Under the pieces are notes generated by a model that searched no databases, had not been told where the DNA came from, and worked only from the letters and a program-made list of their open reading frames with translations. Made by a program: the position numbers and the translations under genes. A stretch of DNA of 64,000 nucleotides from Eremophila alpestris peregrina (lineage: Eukaryota; Chordata; Aves; Passeriformes; Alaudidae): positions 1,725,496 to 1,789,495 of the forward strand of contig WMCF01000089.1 in the NCBI GenBank assembly GCA_009792885.1. Direction: 5' to 3'. Below are positions 11,103-24,475 of the stretch, piece by piece. The number at the start of each line of letters is the position of its first letter. The first letter of the stretch is position 1.

Positions 11103-11655
11103 GGAATTCTGTGAAACAGTTTTGTGTGAAACAGAATTGTGTGAAACAGAATTCATCTGTTGATACAATGATGGAGAACAAATGTGTGATCTTTTATTTC
11201 CAATTTAGCAGTACTTATGCAACAAATTATAGGTATCTTTCCACAGAACATCTCCAACATTTTCATTATTCCTCTCTAATAAAAATATTGTATTTGGTGT
11301 ATCTAAAAGAGATAAATTCTTCACAAAATATGTGGTATCTACCTTCCTTTTTAAAGAAGAATAAACTGGATTTTACAGAAGATTTAAAAAATTATCTTGC
11401 TACACAAAAATACCACTTAGAACTGATTTTATCCTGTGTTTTTAAACAGTTATAATCTGTACTAATCAAACTCACTCTTTCTCTCTGGGAACATAATTGC
11501 TTTCTTTTTTTTGTTCTGTTTTTTTACTAGAGAATTTTTGTGTAGTTTCTCCTACTCCTTCTATCTTTGCAAAGAAGACAACTTTTGATTTACCTGGTTT
11601 TAATGAGGTTCAGCCTCTGGGTGTGGTCTCTAACAAAACTGTTTCACACAATTCC
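11103..11655. repeat. 23-bp inverted repeats bounding a 553-bp segment
   Basis: Bases 11103-11125 (GGAATTCTGTGAAACAG then TTTTGT) and 11633-11655 are reverse complements with one mismatch in 23. The left arm is also the first unit of a 15-bp tandem triplet: GTGAAACAG recurs at 11111, 11126 and 11141. The arrangement could be the termini of a short non-autonomous DNA transposon, but no target-site duplication flanks the arms and the interior is not recognised. Chance plus local duplication is the alternative. Confidence 0.45.
11105..11153. repeat. 15-bp tandem repeat, three units
   Basis: Three copies of a 15-bp unit containing TGTGAAACAG, with the spacer varying between GTTTT and AATTG. Confidence 0.8.
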
Positions 11656-12328
11656 AAGTCAAATGAAACTTCCCCTAAAAGGAAGAGAAGCAGAAGACCT
11701 CATTTTGGAAGAGCATTGGAAACAGTATGAGTGAAGCCTCTTAGGTTTCCTTTTACATGGCAATCACTGGGCATGAAACGTAACCACATTTAACTCCAAA
11801 GAAACTGAAGCAAATCTGTTTGCTTGATATGAAATAACATAAGATGTTTCCAGCCATGAAACCATCTAAGGATGCGGGACGTAGGAGGGAGTGATCTGCT
11901 GTAATGTACAGTACGATTAATCTTCACTATTTTTATTTCTTTTTTAATATCTTTTTTGTTACTGTTGCTGTATGGGCTCAAGTTTTGGTTTTTGGTTTTG
12001 TCGATTGTTTGTTTTTTTTTTTTTTATTTTACCAGAAGAGTAAATGTAGAAGCACTACAGCACAATCACAACTCCCTCTGAGACAGAAAGTTAACAGGCA
12101 GTACTTGAGCTTCCCACAAGCAGTATTTGTCAGAGGAAGATTTTCACTGCAAAAATACACATAAAATAACTTTAATAAAAGGCTTTTAACAGTATGCACA
12201 AAGACAGCAGTAAGCAAAAATATGTTTGTGATTTGTAATTAAAATCCATAGATTGTTATGTTTCTAGTTGGCACAGGTAATGAAATTAAACATTCACTAT
12301 GTATTTTTTATATCTTTCCGGGACTTAT

Positions 12329-12403
12329 GTATACATATATATATATATATACATATATATATGTGTGTGTGTGTGTGTATACACATGTATGTATGTATGT
12401 ATT
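12329..12403. repeat. AT/GT dinucleotide and GTAT microsatellite
   Basis: A compound tract: (AT)n, then (GT)n at about 12362-12378, then GTAT tetranucleotides. It is likely to vary in length between individuals. Confidence 0.95.
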
Positions 12404-13064
12404 TGTGAAAAAAAGATAGTCTTCTGATATCCTGTTAGGATATCAGAGGAGCTGAATGTAGCAGTCAGACTTTGCCCCTAGCACTGACATTCATAAGAGC
12501 TTTGTCTGCACGGAACAGGATCTTTTCAGATGTGAGTAAAACAATTAAAGGCCTAGGCCACCTTCTAAACAAGAGGAGTTGTGATAAATTTCTTCTCCAG
12601 CAAATCATTTCATGATGCTTGAGGTCCAAGATATGCCTAACATATATCAAGTTGATTTGATAGCTGACAGTAATTTCCCATTTTCAGTAAGCCTACATCC
12701 AAATATTGTGCCATTGCCCAGGGTATTTGCTTTGACAGTACATCAGATTTAAGGAATGACTCTCAGTATTTCTATTTATTTTTATTTGCACTGATGTTCC
12801 TGAAATTACATGATATAAAACTATTTTGCACTGAGTTTCTTGTATACTTAAAACTTCTTTGGCTATCTATCAGGTCACAAAAAAAAACCCCAAAAGCCCA
12901 AACCAAACCCAAATGTTTATAGTTTAAAGTCAACTTGTGTTAAGTTCACGTAAAATCCCTCCAGTCAGACCAGGAATTCTGAGGTTCCTTCACAGCACTG
13001 TGGGGAGGTTATAGCAGACAACAGACAGAAATTAAGATAAGAATGTGCTCACCCTAATGCTGCA

Positions 13065-14144
13065 TGGTCCAACTTTGGCCAACCCTGACTGACTGCCCAT
13101 CAAAGCCACTTTATCACTCTCTTTCAGCAGCAGGATCAGAGATAGAAACTGAAAAGTAGAGGCTCATGGGCTGAGATAAAGACAGAGAGAGATCTCTCCC
13201 TAATAACCATCATGGACAAGACAGACTCGACCTAGGTAATCAATTTAATTTATTGTCGATCCAATACCAGTAGTAATGAGGGTAATGAGAAAAAAAAACC
13301 AGATCTTAAAACTCTTTTCCCTAACAACTCTCTTCTTCCTGGGCACAACTTCACTCGTGATCCCTCTACCTTCTCCCCACCAGTGCCACAGAGTGACAGG
13401 GACCAGGAATTGCTGTCGTTCATTCCTTATCATATCTGGCTTTTTCTTGCTTCTCATGCTGTCTCCTTGCTCTGATGTGGAGTTCCACCCACAGGAGGCA
13501 ATCCTTTATGACATTTTCCAACATGGGTACTTCCACAGGCTGCAGTTCTTCACAAATTGCTCCATTTTGGGTCCTCTACCAGGCCACAGGTCATAAGAGA
13601 AAACCTTCTGCACAGACTTCCCTCTACAGGGAGTACCTCCATCAGGTACTCCCTGTAGATTTCCAACTTGCTCCAGTGTGTACACTTTAGGGACTGCAGC
13701 TTCTTTCATTGAACCTTCTGTGGTGTAGGGTCCTCCATAGGCTTCAGGGTGGATATGTGCTTCATCATGGACCTCCACAGGCTGTAGGAGAATCTGTGCT
13801 TTGGCACTTTGGACTATCTCCTCCCCCTCCTTTTTCAATGACCTTGGTGTCTGCAGAGTGGTTTTGTCACATTCTCTCCCACCTCTCCCCATCTGCTGCT
13901 GCACAGAGGTTATTTATCCTTTCTTAAATATATTATCCCAAAGGTGCTACCACTGTCACTGATGGGGTGAGGGTTTGGTAAGCTGTGAATCCATCCTGGA
14001 GCATCACTGGCTCCATCAGACCTGGGGAGGCAGCTTCTAATGTCTTCTAACAGAAACCATCATGGCAGGCAGTGCCCCCCTCCCTGCCTCCCACAGCCCC
14101 AGCCCCATTTACATTACCAAAATCTTGCCATATAACTCAATACA
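13065..14144 (-). mobile_element. Old avian ERV LTR, about 1.1 kb, minus strand
   Basis: On the minus strand the text follows an LTR that is abundant in bird genomes. It starts TGTATTGAGTTATATGGCAAG with ATTTTGGTAA, continues through the AGCCAGTGATGC block, a long run of loosely repeated CTGCAGCCtGTGG / GGAGCA units (13480-13800), the GATCTGGTTTTTTTTTCTCATTAC block, an AATAAA signal (plus-strand TTTATT, 13249-13254), a GTCGAGTCTGTCTTGTCC block and a terminus near GGGTTGGCC. Length and block order are as I remember for the family; the left edge is uncertain by about 10 bases. No internal region or clear target-site duplication is visible, so it appears to be an old solo LTR. Frames within it (for example 13276-13596) are incidental. 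Confidence 0.8.
13623..13659. repeat. Perfect 16-bp palindrome with a 5-base loop
   Basis: The arms TCTACAGGGAGTACCT (13623-13638) and its exact reverse complement (13644-13659) are separated by CCATC. It lies within the repeated segment of the LTR at 13065-14144 and could form a hairpin in RNA or single-stranded DNA. Confidence 0.9.
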
Positions 14145-17100
14145 ACAACATGATAAGACCCAAGAGTTAATTTGCACTTAGAAGAAACCCTGGTGGTACA
14201 ACTCTCAGCACACCACCTTGCTGAGAGGCCTGATGTAAAAGAAAAGAATCCCACTCTGAAGACTTCCATGAAATATTTCTGGAAGAAGCTTGACACAGTA
14301 CCTCTGCAGAATAAAAGAGGTTTTTTGAAGTGAAATCAAATAATGGTAAGGATATTTTTTTGTGTGTGTGTGTACATACAAATTTTTATGGCAGTGATGA
14401 ATTTAGTTGGTTTTACCCTGCATGAAAGTCTTGTGGCTTTTTTTTCCTTTTTCTTATCAGAAGTTGTCTATGTTGAGCATAGAAAAAAGGCTGGGAAGCA
14501 GATGACAGGCACTGAATAGGCTGGTGAACGCATCCATTCTTTAAAGTCTTTTGGCTGAAAACACAGTCCAAGTGCCAAAGAAGAGTGTATTAGGAAATTA
14601 TGTTTGGTAGTTGTGTAAAGTATTTTAATCCAGGAGAGTCAAGCATGATAGTAAACTGTTACTCAGTCAGAATTATCTAATTTACTCTGTTTCCTTTCTC
14701 TCTCTCTCTCTCTCTTTAAAGTAATATTTCTTCTGATTAAACTGAAAAGTACAAAAGCACAGCATTATGTGACACTATGAGACATGAATGGAACTAGAAA
14801 TAGGTTAAATGAGAGCTGTGTTTGAATTAAAATCCAAGTGTTATATATAACTAAAGTAATGCTTGCAGGTGGTTTTGTAGAGTGGATTCAGTAAGTCTGA
14901 CACGACTGAAAGATCCTCTCAGTAACATGAAAATTAATAGACTGATGGCATATTTCCCATTATAATGCATTAAGTGGCCTCTGTTGTTTCAAGATATGTT
15001 GTGCTTTAGTAACAGCAAAATCACCAAAAGTGATAGCTAACTTTAAGAAGCAGAAATCTTCTCATTGAACTACTGAGAACAGTAGTTCAATGCTGTAAAA
15101 GAGCTTATGTAATATCAAGACAGGCTGGTGTTCACACACCCTTGTAAGTCTGTGAATATGCCTCTGCTTTCTCCCTGCTGTTTTTCCACAGAAGCATACT
15201 TCTGCATCTTTCTGGCTGGCAGGGAATTGGCTGGCTGGAAATCTTTTCTCTAATACCAGTAATGATAAACATTGCATTACGGAATGGCAAACATCTTCCC
15301 CTTGGAGCTGAACCCTTGTTCCAACTCTGCCGAGGGGGATTCCCACCTAGGAAAACTTAGTGCCTAGCAGGGCTACATGGTTTTGTTTTTTTTTTTTTTT
15401 TTTTTGCATGAGCTGAGGCAAGGCAGTTTGACTAGAGACAGATGGCAGTTTGGTGGCACTGCCAGGGCAAAGAATACTGATTCAGTGGGTGCTGCTCAGT
15501 GGGCACTTGGCTCACCCTTAGAAAAGTTTAGAACTTTCATATTGTCAAAATGGCTGAGAATTCACTGGTTTTATTTATATGTATGCACATACAATTATTT
15601 TGAGAAAAAAGAGTTCAGAAAACATATCTGTTTCTATAACTTTTGATTAAATAAATCTATTTCTAAATTCCTTGGAGGATACTATAAGTGCTATATCTTC
15701 CAGGACCCATTGCAGGGTAAACTGCAAAAGCTGCATTTCAATTTTGCTCAGCTTTTTAATCTTATCTGCAGATGAATTCTCCTCAGAAAAAAACTCAAAA
15801 AATCCTTATGCTTAGAGACTTCTTTCACCATGGCATAAGAACTACAGCACCTAGCACTTCTTTCTTGTAAGCTTAAACCTGAAACCCAAGTGTCTCTTGC
15901 AGTATGAAATTCTGCATTACTATTTGTTTACTATCTGTGTATTGTATATATATGTTTGCATGTGTGTAAGACACACACTGGTTTAAAAACATTAAAATTC
16001 TCATGACTGTAGCAATATGTTTTTCTCCCTAAACAAATTAATTTTGTGCTATAAATTTGACAGCATACTCAATTGATTCTGAGCTCTTTTTCAAGGCTGG
16101 AATTTTGTGCATTGTTCCTATAGAGGCAATTTTCTTTCCATATTTATTAAAAAGAAAGTTAACAGCAGAAGTGTCAATATAGCACATAGACAGCATAAAG
16201 GCTACATAATCTCTCTATATATTCTAGAATGCTTCATTGCATACCAAAGGAAAAGATAATAGTCTTCTGTTGGGAGAGAAATGCAGTTTTTTACTGTGAC
16301 TTTTAAAAAATGTATTTAGAAAATATTAGAAAATATTTAACCTGGTGAAAATCACTAATTTTATTGCTTCATGAGTATCTTAAGCTTAAAGAATCTTACT
16401 TCAAAAACTATAATTTATGTTGTTGTTTAGGGTTTAGTTTTTTGGGGTTTTTTGCAATGCAAATTGAGGGAGTTTGTTGCCTTTTGCTTTCCGTATAAAC
16501 TTAAAAGGCTGAGTTCAAATATTTATAAAAACAAGGAATCAAATTATGACTATGGATATCTTTTATTAATTTTTTTTTTGCTATCGTATGCATTCTAAAT
16601 GCAGTCAGACATGGCTTTGTAGTATAAATAACTGGGGATAAAACTGGGAATAAAGTTTAATCTGCTGCTCTGGGTTTCTTTCCAAATTCTGAAGACAGTT
16701 TCATTACAAGCAGAATTTTGTGGGGAAAATAAAAAAAAAACAACCTAGCACCATCCTACCACATCTCTCACTGATGAAAAGCAATCAAATAAACTGTGTT
16801 ATCTCCCTGAAGGTGGCACCATAGTAACTTTGCAGATCTCAATGGATAAGGCCATCCAGCCCACATCTTGCCAATTTCTACTCTGTCCTTTCCTACCTTA
16901 ATGTGTTTCTAAATTCCTGGGTATGCTTGTGTATTACCGTATATGCAATATTTATAATACAATAATATATTATTAATATTATTTATATATTTACTAGTAT
17001 TAATGTAATCAATATAAACATAATTTAGATTATGGAGAAAGCTTCCTGTTTTTGTACTGGGAATAACCAGCCCAGAGAAAGATCTGTCATTATGAGTGGG

Positions 17101-17886
17101 TCTGCACTGGCAGAAGGCAGTGGTAGCCCCATGGGAACAGAGGATATATTTTTGATGATGTTTAGCTTGTTTTCTTTCAGTGCAGTACTTGGCTGCAAGG
17201 TGGGTCCTGCCTACAAGCTGGTCTTTTCTGCAGACTGGAAGTTCAAATTATTTACCCAAATACTGCAGCATACACCTGGCAATGTCCCAAAAACACATGG
17301 CTGTACAGAAGTTCAACTCAGATTATTCAAGGTTCAAAATTTAGTTTTATGTCCTGGTTTCTACTTGTGAATTCCAGAATTCCCAGGGGATTTTCCTTGG
17401 TACTTCCTAAGGTTTCTGGAGAAATATTATTGCATCAGTTATAAAAACTGTAGATGAACTATAAACAAAAGCCCCCCAAAATAAAATCAATAAAAGTTTT
17501 TGTTACAACTTTTTTTCCTTAAGAGAAAATATCACCTAAGATATTACTGATTGAAGGCTATATGCATAATAGAAAATCATACCACTTTATTTTCTTTCAG
17601 ATTCCTGCATATTTGCCTGTTTTGATTAGGTTTAACAGTTGAAGTACAGCACCGAGTTTTAAATGTCTTGTGTTTAAGTTTGTATTGTTTTTTTTTTCAA
17701 AAAACATTTTACCTTCATAGATTCCACCTCTGTTTCTTTACCCTACTCAAAATTAAGATTTAGTTATTTTACTTATTCCTCTTCTGCAATGGTGGTGAGG
17801 ATGGTTTTAGGATTATGTCTTCCCCATTTGGTTTTCCAGATTCCATGTTTGAAACTTGCTATTATGTCTGGTGTTGAAGCAGGATT
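14145..17886. other. Unique AT-rich sequence, no gene seen
   Basis: Nothing is recognised as gene or mobile element. It holds a (CT)n tract at 14697-14715, a hairpin with 12-bp perfect arms and a 6-base loop at 15063-15092, a T run of 20 at 15386-15405 and a very AT-rich stretch at 16940-17030. The 112-codon frame at 17032-17370 has no known domain. Confidence 0.5.
15063..15092. repeat. Hairpin with 12-bp perfect arms
   Basis: CATTGAACTACT (15063-15074) and AGTAGTTCAATG (15081-15092) pair perfectly around GAGAAC. No associated element was identified. Confidence 0.85.
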
Positions 17887-18600
17887 GCATCACAGAATCA
17901 AGCATTAAACCCTTTCTGTTGGAAAGGACCTTTAAAGATCATTTCATTCCAATCCTACAACGAGCAGGAACTTCTTCAATCGGATCAAGTTCTGTCCAGT
18001 CTGGTCTGGAATGTTCCCTTATCCTCCACATCTCTGGACAAGATTTTACCACAACCACCTTCACTGTGAAAATAGTCTACCTTATATCTAGTCTGAACAA
18101 CCCACTTTGAATTTAAAAACATTAACTCTTGTCTTATCACAGTAAGACCTCAAAAAGAATGCTGTACCCATTTTTCTTTCAAGCCCCCTTTGAGCACTGG
18201 AAAGCCACCATAAGATCTCCCCAGAGCCTGACCTACTCCACACCGAACAACCTCAGCCCATCTTCACAGGAGAGGTGCTCCAGACTTTTGGTTCTTTTTG
18301 TGGCCCTCCTTTCTTCCTGCTTTAAGAGGTCCATGTGTCCCTTGTACTGAGGACTCCAGAACTGGACACAGTATTCCAGGTGGAGATTCATGATCACTGT
18401 CTCCCAGGTTTTCTCCAATCCTGATGTGACTGACTAGGTAATCTGCATTGGAAACCAGCATCCCCTTTGACAGGGCTGTCTATTACCTGGCTTAAGAAGT
18501 TACCCCCAGTGCAGTCCAAGAGTCTCCTGGATTGTCTGCTGTGCCTACTCTGAGTGAATATTCTTGCTGACACATTACATTCTCTACAGGTTTGTTTGAG
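17887..18600 (-). mobile_element. CR1 LINE, 3' end plus endonuclease relic, RT deleted
   Basis: Read on the minus strand, the element begins with ORF2 endonuclease sequence (about 18600-18430; residues SRRLLDCTGGNFLSQVIDSP are readable, matching SRRFLECVxDNFLTQVIDSP in CR1) and then passes to the CR1 3' part (18430-17887). That part has the blocks for ACTCCAGGTGG, ACAGGTCCATG, TTCACAGGAGAGGTGCTCCAG, the TATATCTAGTCTGAAC block and the terminal AATCACAGAATC. Nearly the whole RT domain, which should lie between these parts, is missing. The match to CR1-B/C type text is clear. The copy is dead. Confidence 0.9.
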
Positions 18601-21600
18601 GCAACATATGTTAAGTACAGCTAATGTTTGAAGACTATGGTTAGTGCAGAGAGAGCAGAGCAAGAAAGGATCAGAAGCAAATGCAGTGACATTTTAGTGG
18701 TCAAGTCTAAATAAGGTAACATCCAATTCTGCTAGTTTTAAAAATTGTTTGATTTGAAACCAGCCACCTTGGGTGTTTTTATAAATCATGATAACTTAAA
18801 CTGCTTCAGCATGCTTTTGCATAGTTTAGGCCAAATTACCTACTGCTTACTTTCTGATAATTAAAAGATGTCATTCTTGGAGAGTCAGATTCTGAAAACT
18901 TTGCTGTTTTCAATGAAAAGCATTAGGATTGTCCCAAAAACTGTTTTTGCTTAAAACCAGATTTTTCCTCTTTTTTTTTTTCTTCAGCATGAGGGACTAG
19001 TTGTTTCCTAAAATATTTTCTCTGTAATAATGTTTTGTAGCACTGAAGAATTGTTTGCATTGTTTCATACAAACCTGTATATTTCAACTTACTAAAATAT
19101 ACATATATTCAAGATCTTAGGGATGTTCTGATACTGATAGATCTCTGCTTTCTCTTCATTCTCTTCGTGGCTTATACATTTTTTATATGTTAAAAATTGG
19201 TCCTCCTGTGACCATCTCAAAAATAAAAGCTTATTATCCCCTAGCTGAAAATGCAAAAACAACCACAAGCATTAAAGGAGAAGGTGCCTGTCCTTCCAAA
19301 AGACACAGTGTTCTTTGAGAAGGGTAGTCAGCAGTTAAAAACTTCAAAGAGAAGCTTTACCCATAACATACAACACTGGTGGCCTTCTTTTCCTTTTTAA
19401 CACCTCTGGGTCTGATCTGAATTGGGTCCCAAGTAATTTGAAGGTTTCAAATAACTGCAATGACGGCAGACTGAAGGGTCAGGGAATTATTTCGAGGACA
19501 AAAAAAAAAAGATCAAAAGCAAGCCCTTCAGATATAAATAAGCCTTGAGAATAATAGTAAGTTCTTCCACATATCTGACTTAGGGGATGAAAATAATATT
19601 TCTAGATCAGAGCAACTAAGCAGATGAACTAAAGTGCAAGTACTGCTAACAAGCAAAATGTTGATACTCTGATATAGAACCAAAACATTACCTACTTCTT
19701 TGTAATAATTGTATCCCCTCCTGTTCTATTTATGACCAGCAATATGATGGGTGATAAGAGAGACTATACCCAGTGAAGTAATTAGGTAATCCTTAACTTT
19801 CTACTAATGCTGTGGGCAGAGACCATCAAGACACCAGACTATGCCAAGAAGTAATTTTCTCATCTGGAAAAACAGCATATTTTCATAGGATCAATCAAGT
19901 GAAAAGGCATCTGTAGATAAATAATATTAATGACCTAAGCACAGACTTAACAATTGCATTAACAATTGCAAAAAGCCCTCTAAAATGTTTTGGGTAACAA
20001 GTTTCTTAAAACCTAAACCTTCATGTTCAAGTTCACTTGATTTACATCATTATCAGTTGTTAGATGTGACATCACTGTTACTGTTGTAATATGATCAAGA
20101 CTTGGGGATGATGGTTACCCTATACAGAGAATGATTAGTGGAAAAAACCCCAAATGTCTTATCTATACCATGAAAAAGTGGTCCATAAGCAAAGAAGGAT
20201 TAATGAAATAAGGGATGGCTAAGGTTAGAGAAATTACTTGTTAGTTCTGGACTCTGAATGCAAATTAGCTTCTGGCCATGAGAGCTGAGAACTGGATTCA
20301 GGAGAACAGAATTTCTGTTGTCCTTTCCATTGCGCTCTGGATAAGTCTGGCATTCTGTCAGGAACAACTAAGAAAAGAAATCAACCATCTGCTAATAGAC
20401 CTTGTAGCTGTGCTCATCTGATGTGTGTTTGTGCAAGAGTTCAAAAGAAATCAGACATTATACTTTAGAGAGAAAATGGAGCAATATGACAATAAAGGCT
20501 ATGGCTGTACTCTGAACCATATTGCTAATAATCAGGAATCCTGGACAAAGCTAAAAAATTCATAACCTACTAATGGAGTTTGTGAATGAATCCATGGTTG
20601 TTGCTTTTGTTTATCTGTGCCAAAGTTCAACAATGTTATCCATTCGAAAACTGCATAACAATGTAGACAGTTAAAAAGTCCTAAATATCTGGCACTTATA
20701 GAAGTATAAAAAGATACAAATATATATCGAACAATGAATTTGTTGACACATAATCTGTACTGGTACAGATTTAGAATACTTCTATTTGTTGAGGTGAAAT
20801 ATCTGAATTTACAGCAGGATAGTGGAGGATAATTTTTGATACAAATCATCAGGGAAAAGGCAGATATCCAGTTTTTGCTTATTTGCATTTATATCAAATA
20901 CCTAAATACTATTATTAATCTTCCTAGCTTCTCTAAGGTACTAAACAATTTAATATTCTTCTGTACTTAACAAAAGAGGTTTTCAGTCTTCTCAACATTG
21001 GCCCCTATACTATTTTAGAAACTCTCAGGAATTATATCTGTTTTATTAATTGAATAGCCCTTCAAGTATGTAAGTATTTAAATTTTCAAATGAATTTTTT
21101 CCTCATGGTAGTCCATGACTGTCAGAAATTGCTAATAATCTGACTTTAAACATTTTCCATGGATACTCAGCAAGTTTGAGAAATGCAGTGCTCAGGCCAG
21201 CTCTGCTCCTGTATCTGACCTGAGAGTGCCTCTTGGAGGGATTATGAGAGTATTGAATACACTATCAAGGGACCATAATAGGAAAATCAACAGCGACAGT
21301 GACACATGTATCCAAAGGAGCACTTTTGTCACAGAAGCCTATCAACGACGTGACCTTTAGGACAGTGGAGCTGTGAAGGTTGCATTTCTTTTAACAAACA
21401 AATAAACAATCCCATAGAAAGCTTAGGATAAAATGAAGGAAATCTGCTGGGTTGAACAAAAACATGAATCTTCTGATGGATGTCTGTAGAACAGATTGGT
21501 GTCTCTGCCTCTTGTTATCAACCCAACTTACTTTCCCATAGCAAGAATGAATCCTGCTACTATTTGTTTCCCAGAATTTTTTCTTTGTCTTAAGGTTGAA

Positions 21601-24229
21601 GTTAAGAGAAATTAGTTTCTGGGTACTTCATCAAAGCCTGCTAGTGAAAAAAGCTTTCTGGAAATTTGACCATACCTTAGAAGCAGCCTGCAGTTCCAAG
21701 GTTCGATTTATTCTGAGATGCCTGTACCTACACTATTCAGAGAGCAATCAAATCATTAAACATTATATTATAATAAACAAGTTGCAAAGTAAAGACACAG
21801 TAGAGTAATTAATAATGCAGCAGTAGTTGCGTCTTCTAGTGCTCAGACACTGTTTAATACTGGTGTAACTCTCAAGAAGACTTCCTGCTAAAAAACTGTA
21901 CATATATATTTGAACATGTTGAAAGAATTAATTATATACTAAGTTTAAAAAAAACAGTGTAGATGCCTTTCATATTCTTTCTATATTCTGTAATTTCTCT
22001 GCCTTTTCATGAATTCAAAAAGCAGAAAATTCAAAATGAGAAATTGACTTCTGAACTCCTTATTATAATGAAAAAAACCCAACTTGTTCCTGTAAAAAAG
22101 GTATCGGTATCTTACAATGATAATGAGTGTGAGTCTATCAGGTTTATAACCTTTAGAAAGATACAAAAATGTGTAACTAATAAAAAATGATCAAAGGTTA
22201 AATTGAGTCTCTAAATACTTAAAAGTCTATAGTGTATTTTTTTCTTGTCCTATATGCTACTAGGCTTGGATTAGATAGAATACGCTTGAGGCAAAATATA
22301 ATTGTCACCAAATATAATGACTGTCTTTTAAAGAGGATTTCATGGTTGCGGGAAGTTAAATGGATCCCCTGTTTCTGATAATTTTATATAATAGTATACA
22401 GATCCTTCCTTTTCTTTTCAAACCTATAGTGCTGGGTCTCCTATGAAAACTTATTGTGATTTAAATTTAAATATTGGAAAAAAGATTTTAAATTATGAAA
22501 AACAGTGAGCTGGATGTCACAAAGGAGAGACCTCTCCCTTGAACTCAAATGCTGATATCTGCATAATTTTAATGAATAAATTTACAAATCAAAATACATC
22601 ATTTCCACCCCCCAAGAAGACGTTTGACTCTTTGCATCTCAGACTAAACATAGAAAAAAATGTTATAAATATGACAAATGTAATTTCATGTTTAAAGAAA
22701 ACATTAAGGGAAGAAACTAAATCACAGTTTTCAGCACAGCCTTTGAAGTGACGGCTGAATTTATGAAAGTTATTGTTCTGTTTCTGCTAATGAAGTGGGT
22801 ATCCACAGTAGAAAAAAATTAAAATGTACAATTGAAACAGAAAATATTGCATTGTTGTTAGCTGTAAACAAACATTCATTACCTCTGATAAGGGAAGTTG
22901 AGACATTATTCAATTAACCTATCAGCAGAGAATGAGAAATTTGACATGCTTATGCAGGGAATGACCATTCCATATTTTCTTGTTCTGTCAAGAACTTTTT
23001 GATCTCATGTGGGAACAAAGGCTATTTTTTAAGTCATTCCTGTGCTGCCAGACAGCACACGAATAACTTCATCTTCACATTTCTTTTCATTTTGTATAAA
23101 AATGAAATTTCATCAAAAATACTGCCAAAGCAGACAAAAGACAAGTCCTGGCTTTACCTCATTTTCAGACAGGTCTTTGATAAATATTTCAGGTTTGTGA
23201 GCACAGTATCTTGCTGAAATACTGTCTTTTTGCCAAGTACCTGTAGCGTTTCATGAACTTCAAATACCTTTTTAAATTATGCATGTCTTTAAGTACATAC
23301 ATGTATTTGCATAGCTGGATAGATTACAGGTCATTGGGAATCTAGTTTTTCTACAAAAAGTGATCATTCAAAATTCTAGATGACTAATAAATTTCTTGAT
23401 GGCTTAAAATTACGTTGATATTCTTAACAGGATGTTAAATACGTCATGGAAGATTACATAGTGGCACCTCACAATAGGTGGGAGTAGTTTCATGTAATTT
23501 CAAGAGTCAAAATAGAATCTCAGATACAAAATTGACAATATTGCTGTTTGCAACAACTTTCTTCGTCTTTTCTAACATATCCTGAGGACTCTTTCATTTG
23601 AATATTTGTAGATATTCTTATCTGAACTTTATTTTTTTTCCAAGTTCAGCAATTTAGGCATGTGTTGCTTGTACAAACATAAATAAAAACATTGGATGTG
23701 TAGTATTTTCCCTGTAGGTTTAATTTTATCTCTCTCTCTAATTGTGCATGGTTACTAAAACTGTCTGAGCATTTCAATGCATTACCCTTGTGCTTCAGTG
23801 GGCTTGTTCTTTGTAAAAAAAACTTGTTTTTTGCTTGATTCACCAAGAATATTTTTTCTGTGCCTCAGCAGCCTGGGCTATTTTGAATTTAAATGCAATA
23901 AAGTTGAACCACGTTCTCTGAGTATCCTGTGGCACAGGTTATGAGGTAAATATCCTCATATCCTCAGGTAAATAATCTGCTGTAAATTAGAAATCATTGA
24001 AAAGAAGCATGCTGCCTCAAATTCTGATTGTTTTGTCTGAAAACATTGAAAAATTAATATTCCTTGACACTGAGTCCCTGTGAGTTTAAGCAGGGTGGCT
24101 TCTTGGTAGCTCAGCACAACATCATTAATATTCTTAAATATGTAGTGAAGGTGGAGACATGCAGACTCCATTATGGGCTTTTGAAAAGCAGCTATAAACT
24201 ACCTTGCATATTTTTAGCCCAGAACAACT
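18601..24229. other. Unique AT-rich sequence, no gene seen
   Basis: Over 5 kb with no recognisable exon, RNA gene or mobile element. Short A or T runs are present (18971-18981, 19500-19511). The open frames here (for example 20532-20888 minus, 118 codons) show no domain and no coding bias that I can see. Confidence 0.5.
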
Positions 24230-24475
24230 AAATCACAGAATCCCAGAATCTTCTGAGTTGGAAGGGACCCTCAAGGGTCACTGAATCCAGCTCCTGGCCC
24301 TGCACAGGACATTCCCAGGAATCACAACTTGTGCTTGAGAATATGGTCCAAGCAGTTCTTGAACTCAGACTTGTCATCAGTCAGACTTGATGACATGACC
24401 ACTTCTCTGAGGAGCCTGATCTCTACTGCCCTCTGGGTGAGAAATCTTTCTCTAATAAACTCAAAAGTGTTTCAC
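24230..24475 (-). mobile_element. CR1 LINE 3' end, minus strand
   Basis: A 5'-truncated CR1 of about 245 bp. On the plus strand it starts with the reverse complement of the CR1 terminus (AATCACAGAATCCCAGAATC), followed by TTGGAAGGGACCCTCAAGGGTCA, CAGCTCCTGGCCCTGCACAGGACA, CTTGAACTCAGACTTG and CCCTCTGGGTGAGAAATCTTTCTCTAAT. All are standard blocks of the CR1-J/Y-like 3' region in the expected order. Short 5'-truncated copies of this kind are the commonest form of CR1 in birds. Confidence 0.92.

Larger units (their letters stand above)
10255..13064. other. Unique sequence with an inverted-repeat pair and a microsatellite
   Basis: No gene is recognised. The longest open frame (11078-11455, 125 codons) begins inside a 15-bp tandem repeat, matches no family I know and has no splice or promoter context, so it is not called. 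The notable contents are the inverted-repeat-bounded segment at 11103-11655 and the dinucleotide tract at 12329-12403, both listed separately. A T-run lies around 12010-12024. Confidence 0.5.

Noticed and set aside
11103..11153. CRISPR-like repeat array
   Set aside because: The units are adjacent 15-mers without unique spacers, and the host is a vertebrate.
11078..11455. 125-codon open frame
   Set aside because: It starts within a 15-bp tandem repeat and has no domain, no codon bias evident and no promoter or splice context; this length is expected by chance in AT-rich DNA of this size.
13276..13904. Overlapping 106- and 132-codon frames
   Set aside because: Both lie inside a recognised minus-strand LTR, which is non-coding and carries loosely repeated units that keep frames open.
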